Source: Allomyces macrogynus ATCC 38327 (lineage: Eukaryota > Blastocladiomycota > Blastocladiomycetes > Blastocladiales > Blastocladiaceae). From it: a DNA stretch of 64,000 bases. The notes beneath the pieces were generated by a model that searched no databases, was not told the origin of the DNA, and worked only from the letters and a program-made list of their open reading frames with translations. The position numbers and the translations under genes are program-made. The stretch lies in assembly GCA_000151295.1 (NCBI GenBank), contig GG745328.1, positions 919,598-983,597 of the forward strand, written 5' to 3'. Below are positions 59,050 to 64,000 of the stretch, one piece after another. Each line of letters opens with the position of its first letter. The first letter of the stretch is position 1.

Positions 59050-59792
59050 TTACTTTCCAGGCACGGCCGGCAGCGTGATCACGTCCATTTCCGGCGGCTT
59101 GTACCCAAACTTGGCGATTGCGGCCGAGATTTGCCCGCGGTGATGCGTGCCTGTGGACCAAATTGCGCCGGCAATCGTTAGCCAAACCCTCCAGGAGCGA
59201 GCGAAAGAGAAAACGGTGGAGAGAGAGGTGCCATGGTTGAAGACGTGGTGCAAAATCTGCCACAGCGGCTTGATGAACGTGTGGCCCGCCGAATTGAAGT
59301 AGATGACGTCCTTGGTCAAGTCGGCCTCGACCAGCGACGAGACGTACGTGACCCACTTGGAGCTCTATGTCCGTCGTCACACCCACACCTACCGTCAGGC
59401 AACGCGACCAAGAGCACGACAACAGACCGATCCATCCGTACCTGATCCGCCAACTCAAAGCACACCTGGTCGCGCTCCGTCGCATAACCCTCCCACAGAT
59501 TCGTCGTGTCGTCGGGCTTCGCGTAAAACGGCTTGGCATTCGCTTGCTGCGGGCGCCAGTAGTTCATGGCCTCCTCGTAGGCCGGATTGTTCTTATAGGA
59601 CCCCGTCACGCGCATGTACCAGATGCGTTCGGCGAGCAAAATGTGCGTGAGCGTCGCGTGCACCGACCGGAAACAGAGCCCGGCGTGCGCGTGGTAGTGG
59701 TCCTTGGACATGGCTTGGACGGCGCGCATAGTTACGTCGTTGGCCCACTGGTTGCTGCGCGCTTGGAACGCGACGAGGGATATCATGGCCAT
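59050..59792 (-). CDS. DinB/YfiT-like four-helix metal-binding protein
   Basis: Three exons (59792-59442, 59364-59232, 59150-59050) give 194 aa. DinB-like features in order: FQARSNQWANDVTMRAVQAM, SVHATLTHILLAERIWYMRV (first metal His), WVTYVSSLVEADLTKDVIYF, LWQILHHVFNHG spliced to THHRGQISAAI (paired metal histidines). The second intron runs from GCACCT to CACAG, a GC-AG intron. Reading through it would stay in frame but would break the HVFNHGTHHRGQI motif. Known for the fold: metal-dependent four-helix bundles including thiol transferases. The substrate here is unknown. The start at 59792 encodes MAMISLV and an ATG two codons later is equally possible. Confidence 0.85.
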
Positions 59793-60136
59793 GGTGGGTG
59801 GTTGGTGTGGTTGCGGGTTGCGGATCGCGTGCTGGTTGCGGGGTCGCGCACGCTGGCGCGGTCGTTGGCGGTCGTGGGGGCTGCAGCCGGTGCCACAAGC
59901 TATATACGTGGGCAGCAAGATTGAGGAAGAGGTCGCAGAGAATTACAGTCAGCGTCTGTGGCGATCCGACCAGCAACGTTGCTGATCCGACCACAGCTGG
60001 GGATGTGTTGCAGCCTTGCAGGTCACCGCACCAGCGACGCAAAGGTGGAATTCCATGCCTGCATGTGACCGCGTCACGTCGCTTCTCTTGCCCACTCACA
60101 TCCAGTGCAACGTTATCCATTCCAAACCTGTACAAA
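59793..60136. other. Intergenic region
   Basis: 344 bp between the DinB-family start and the topoisomerase fragment stop, both on minus. Nothing recognised. Confidence 0.5.
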
Positions 60137-61903
60137 TCACCCACCTCCACGCTTGTTTACGCGCCCGCCGCGTGTTCTCGGCCGCTTCCTGGCCCCCCTC
60201 CCTCCACCTCGCGACCCGCGCCCGCCACCGCGTCCACCACGCGCACTCCCCCTACCGCGCCCTCCTCGCCGGCCACCGGCCGCCACGCCGTTCGCCAGAT
60301 CGTCGGCCCACTCAAAGAACCGGCACTGGTCGGCTTGCGACACTTTTGTGCGCGTGTAGAACGAGCGGCTCTTGTCGGGCCCGTCTTTGCCCACTGCCTT
60401 GACGACGGCGACGAGGCCGCACTGGCACGTGCGGTGGTCGGTGTCGGGCGTGTTCCAGAAATCGAGAAAGGTGAGCGGTCAACGTGGGTGGACCTGGAGA
60501 AAAGGGGGTGCCCGTACCGTTGCGAACATGCCAGCAGCGAGATCTTGCAGCAGACCCCCGGGCCCGGGCGGAGGTGGGAATGGCGGCCGTGGGCCGGGCG
60601 TGCCGGGTACCCACCTCCGCCGCCGCCACCGCGGGGCAGCGGATAGTGGTTGTTGGGCGGTGGGTAGTTGCTGTTCGGCGGCGGTGGCGGCTGGTACGGC
60701 CGATTCGCGGGCGGCGGTGGCGGTCGTGGTCCACCGCTTCCACGAAACCCACGTGCCCCGCCTCCACCCCACCTCCACCCCCTCCACCCTGCCTCGGCCG
60801 TGGCGGCAAGTCCCGCAGCTCGGCGTTTATCCTGCATGCAAAGCACTGCTCGATCTGCGCACCGCGCACGACCGCGCGCCGGCAGACGCTCTGGAACTTG
60901 GCACCGTGCCTGATCCACGACCTGCGCCTTATTCTTGGCGCCGTTGCTAATGGCCACCAAGTCGGCCTCCATGGCCGCGCGCAAGTGCGGTTTTGCCAAC
61001 GACTGCGTGGCCAGCGCATCAAACGCCTCGACTAGCGCGATTCTGAGCGTCGTCGGGAACAGGACATGGTTCCCGCCACCACTTCGGCCGGCGTTGCCGG
61101 CGTTCATGGCCGCGGGTCCACCGCCCTGCGCTGCGGCCGCAGCGGGTTGCTTGACGACGTACTTTCGTTCGAGAATCTTCTTGATATGTTCGTGAATCTT
61201 CGCGTCGGTGCCGATCCTGTTCGCGTCCATGTGCGCAATCAAGTCGGCTTCTGTGAGCAGTGACAGTGGGGACGTCTGTCCTTCCTTCATTTCACAGACG
61301 CGCGGGATAAACTCTTCGTGCATCTGGAACGGCGGCAGCTCGTGCATCGTCCACCGGTCGTACGGGTAGACGTCGAGGTAATTGCGCTCGTAGACGGTCA
61401 GGCCCGACGCGCTGAACGACTCACTCGAAAGGAAGATGCTGACGGTGGCTTCGGCGCCGACCGCGTCGCGCGAGCAGGCCGCGAGAAATCGGCGTGTGAT
61501 CAGCTCATAAACGCGTTTCTCGTCGCCGATCAGGTTCGACACTTGCCGTGTCGGATGGATCGGCGGGTGCGCCTTGTCGTTCTTGCCGCCCTTGCGCGGC
61601 CGCTCAAACGTATTGGGCCGGCGGCCAGCGGGCACTTCGTCGGCCGGCGGCGGGTTCAAGAGGGAAGCAACGTACCCGCCCCATTCCGGGTGCGCCGCCT
61701 GCATTTCCACGAGCGGCCGTAAGTCGACGGCGGCTTCAAACTCGTTGGATTCCGTGCGCGGGTACGAGACGACGCCTTGCTGGTCGAGCCGTTCGGCAAT
61801 GTTCATGACCTGGCCCGACGGCATGCGCAGGTACCGCACACCGAGTTTTTGCATTTCCACGGTGGTCATCGGCGACGGGCGGATCAGGGACGCTCTGCCA
61901 GCT
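60137..61903 (-). pseudogene. TOP3: 5'-truncated, frame-broken DNA topoisomerase III
   Basis: The frame enters at the type IA core (RPSPMTTVEMQKLGVRYLRM) and continues with the active-site motif GVVSYPRTESNEF, KAHPPIHPTRQ, YELITRRFLAACSRDAVGAE and IGTDAKIHEHIKKI. The TOPRIM region, normally the first 300 or so residues, is not found upstream on this strand. The + strand gene starts at 62383. Near 60880-60900 the frame changes by one base (DQAR, then AKFQSVCRRAVV), and the Gly/Pro-rich linker changes frame again. At the end a GRF-type zinc finger (RTCQCGLVAVV, SRSFYTR, QCRFFEWADDL) is recognisable, but the third Cys is Arg. An RG-rich tail ends at 60137. Known intact role: single-strand decatenation with RecQ helicases. 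As read it cannot be functional. Confidence 0.72.
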
Positions 61904-62382
61904 CCGCGTGGGGACGGTGGGCGGAGCACCAGCGCAGCGCGGGCAGGCGGTTTCTGTCACCCCAGGACCCTGCGCTACTGCGTGGCAGCGGCAACTGACT
62001 GGCGCCGCCTGCGCATCGCGGCGAAGGTGCGCTTCGTCCATGGGGCATCGCGACGCCGTCGCCAAGGAAACAGTTGATGCCGACGCCAACGCCATCGTCG
62101 TGATCGACCCCAACTCCGCGCCGTGGTGGACCATCTACCCGCACCTAACCTGCTGCAACCGCACGCCGACACGATACTGGACCTTGTGCCGCCTGCCGAG
62201 CCGGCCTCTGCAGCGACCCTTGCGCCCAACCACGCGGGCCTTGGACCCAGCCCAGAAACGCCACCAATCGCACCCGTTCCGACCAAGCACGCTTGATACC
62301 CCGCCGCTACACACTCTCCACCCCAACACAGCACCACTATGGCCGTACGTGCCGCTCGACCACGCTATGGTATCGATTTACC
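61904..62382. other. Interval where the topoisomerase 5' end should lie
   Basis: 479 bp between the truncated topoisomerase and the next + gene. No TOPRIM-like frame is seen on minus. On plus there is an open stretch (RDAVAKETVDADANAIVVID near 62045) of unknown meaning that is out of context with the downstream gene. Confidence 0.45.
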
Positions 62383-64000
62383 ATGGCCCTGACCACTCTG
62401 GCCCCACAGGACCCACCTTACCCGGCCTACGCCACGCCCGCGACCGACCGCCGCCCACGGCGCCCCGAAATGATGTACCGCAACCCGAACCGCGGCGCGC
62501 CGGGCGGTGCCCCACCCGCCATGTCGCCCGAAACGCTCGCGCGGTACCGCAACCCGGCGCGCCGATCCAATGCGCACGCCAACGACGACGCCGGTGGCCC
62601 ACCACCACCGCCGCGTCGTGGCGTGGTCGAAGGTGTACCCGTACCGCGCCCGCGCCGACCGAGCGCGCGTGCGGGACCCGAACCCATGGCGGCAGCGGCA
62701 CCGCCCAGGCCACGGATGCCGCCCGAGGCGCCGGTCGTAACGGAAACGATTCGCGCCAACAAGGATTTGGCGGTTTCGATGTATATTCACGACGACGCGG
62801 ATTCGGAAGCGGGGGTAAGCCATGGTTGTTGCGTTTTCTGGGCCGCTCTGTGCACGAACACTGACAGCGTTAATTTGGATTCTAGGACCGAGCTTCACGA
62901 CCTCCACCACCCGTCCCATCGCACCCGGCCACGTCGGCCGTCGACGGCGACCTCGAAGACGCGAGCCTCTCGTCAAGTTCCGACCTCGACGACCTACCCC
63001 CACCTCCGCCACCTCCCCTCCCGACCACCAGTAAACCCAACCGCAACACTCCCCCACCTCCCGTGGGCCTCCTCTCCGGCGACCCGCCACCCGCCGGCGG
63101 CACCCGGCGCACCCCGTCCGATCCGGCACCCGACGCCAAGAAAGACCCCGTGCGACTCTCCAAACTCCTCCCCGGCGCGTTACGACGCCCCAAACCATCC
63201 GGCGGCGCACTGAACGTCGGCCCTAACCCCCGCCCCGAACGCCTCTCTGGCGAAACCTCGTCCTCGACCGGCGCCCCGGACAAGTACGGTCTCGGGTCCA
63301 AGATTGCCTCGCGCGCACGGTCCCCGACGACCTCCGCCGCCCGCGCCCCCTCGCCCTCCCCGTTACCATTCGCGAGTTCCGCTTCGGTCGAGTACGATCC
63401 GGTGCGCCCACCGCGCGCGAATTCGCGCCCGCCGCGCAGACCGAGTTTAGCGACGGGGTCGGAGACGTCGGGGGCTGCGGGGGACGACGAGATGGGAATG
63501 CCGCCGCCCGTGCCACCGGTCCCGGTGCCGGATCTGACGCCACGGGACCGGGCGCGGATCAGGGCGGCCGCGGCACAGGGCGGGCCGGGAGCCGCGAGGG
63601 AGGCGGCGATGGCGGCGATGCGCGCGGGACCGAATGCGGACGAAGGTGCGGCAGGGTCCCCGCGAATGAGGGCGGTACGGCCACAGAGGCCGCAGCGTGG
63701 GGATTCTGGCCGCTCTGGGGATCCGGCCAGTGATCCTCCCGCGGCGGCGGTGCGAGACTCGCCTGAAGCCGAAACTGCGGCGGGAAGGAGGCTGCGCCGG
63801 CCGCCGACGCCCGCAGCGGGCGATCGCGCTGTACCACCGCCACCACCGCCGCCTGTCGAACCTTTCGAACCGGACCCGCCGACCAGCAGCGTGCGCGACC
63901 GCGTGCGCGCGTTCGAGAGCACCGATCGCCCGGGCCCGCCAATCGACCCATTCCGCCAGCGCGCCGCGCGCCGTGCGTCCGCCACCGGCACCCGTCGAAT
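62383..64000 (+). CDS. Proline-rich probably disordered protein, 3' end outside window
   Basis: Exon 1 (62383-62814) is joined by a GTAAGC donor and CTAG acceptor to an exon open from 62886 to the window end, at least 515 aa. The N-terminus is Pro/Arg-rich, with a short structured-looking piece before the splice (TIRANKDLAVSMYIHDDADS). The second exon has an acidic patch (DLEDASLSSSSDLDDLP), poly-proline stretches (LPPPPPPPLP, VPPPPPPPVEPFEP) and basic linkers. No folded domain is recognised. Poly-proline of this kind is typical of SH3, WW or profilin ligands in cytoskeletal scaffolds, but that is only a suggestion. Kozak-like ACCATGG supports the start. Confidence 0.6.

Noticed and set aside
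61908..62864. Long + frame continuing across the proline-rich gene start
   Set aside because: It is out of frame with the exon at 62383 and has arbitrary Pro/Arg/His composition downstream.

Overview
The window is GC-rich eukaryotic DNA. Genes carry many short spliceosomal introns, mostly about 50-110 nt, with GTACGT- or GTGCGT-type donors, CTGAC/CTGAT-like branch sites and CAG/TAG acceptors. The gene set points to an early-diverging zoosporic fungus, most like Blastocladiomycota (Allomyces-like). Fungal hallmarks are a Zn2Cys6 regulator with a fungal transcription-factor domain, an SPT23/MGA2-type membrane transcription factor and a fused THI20-type thiamine enzyme. These sit beside genes usually lost in Dikarya: a SNAPc subunit, an SYCP2-like axis protein, a class III guanylyl-type cyclase and CHASE/PAS receptors. 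The species is inferred, not shown. All exon models were read by eye from splice motifs, frame continuity and family motifs.

Layout. 0-3.3 kb: NDUFAF5 (complex I assembly, +) and a SNAPC1-like subunit (-). 3.4-6.9 kb: a lower-GC, frame-broken stretch with an LRR-like pseudogene and weak remnants. 7.3-12.7 kb: 14-3-3 (+) and symplekin (+), separated by copy 1 of a dispersed repeat of about 295 bp. 13-27 kb: four minus-strand genes: a homeodomain protein with one frameshift, a multi-span membrane protein, a Zn2Cys6 factor, and SPT23/MGA2. 27-29.7 kb: no gene recognised. 29.7-37 kb (-): a coiled-coil/PAS/class III cyclase and a RasGAP. 38-44 kb (+): a DUF4436 membrane protein, repeat copy 2, and an SYCP2-like protein. 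44-49 kb (-): an ADCK1/MCP2-type ABC1 kinase with one frameshift and THI20. 49.7-58.3 kb (+): TIM50, then a tandem pair of CHASE-PAS receptors ending in a degenerate histidine-kinase module. 59-62 kb (-): a DinB-family protein and a 5'-truncated topoisomerase III. From 62.4 kb a proline-rich protein (+) runs off the end.

How they fit together. Several genes serve mitochondria (NDUFAF5, TIM50, ADCK1). Several serve nuclear expression (SNAPC1, symplekin, the homeodomain and Zn2Cys6 factors, SPT23/MGA2). A third group is signalling: 14-3-3, the cyclase, RasGAP and the CHASE-PAS pair. There is no operon-like logic. The most unusual content is the tandem CHASE-PAS pseudo-histidine-kinase receptors, the cyclase lacking two usual transition-state residues, the two-copy repeat with a conserved hairpin and C17 tract, and unusual introns (three GC-AG, two ultra-short).
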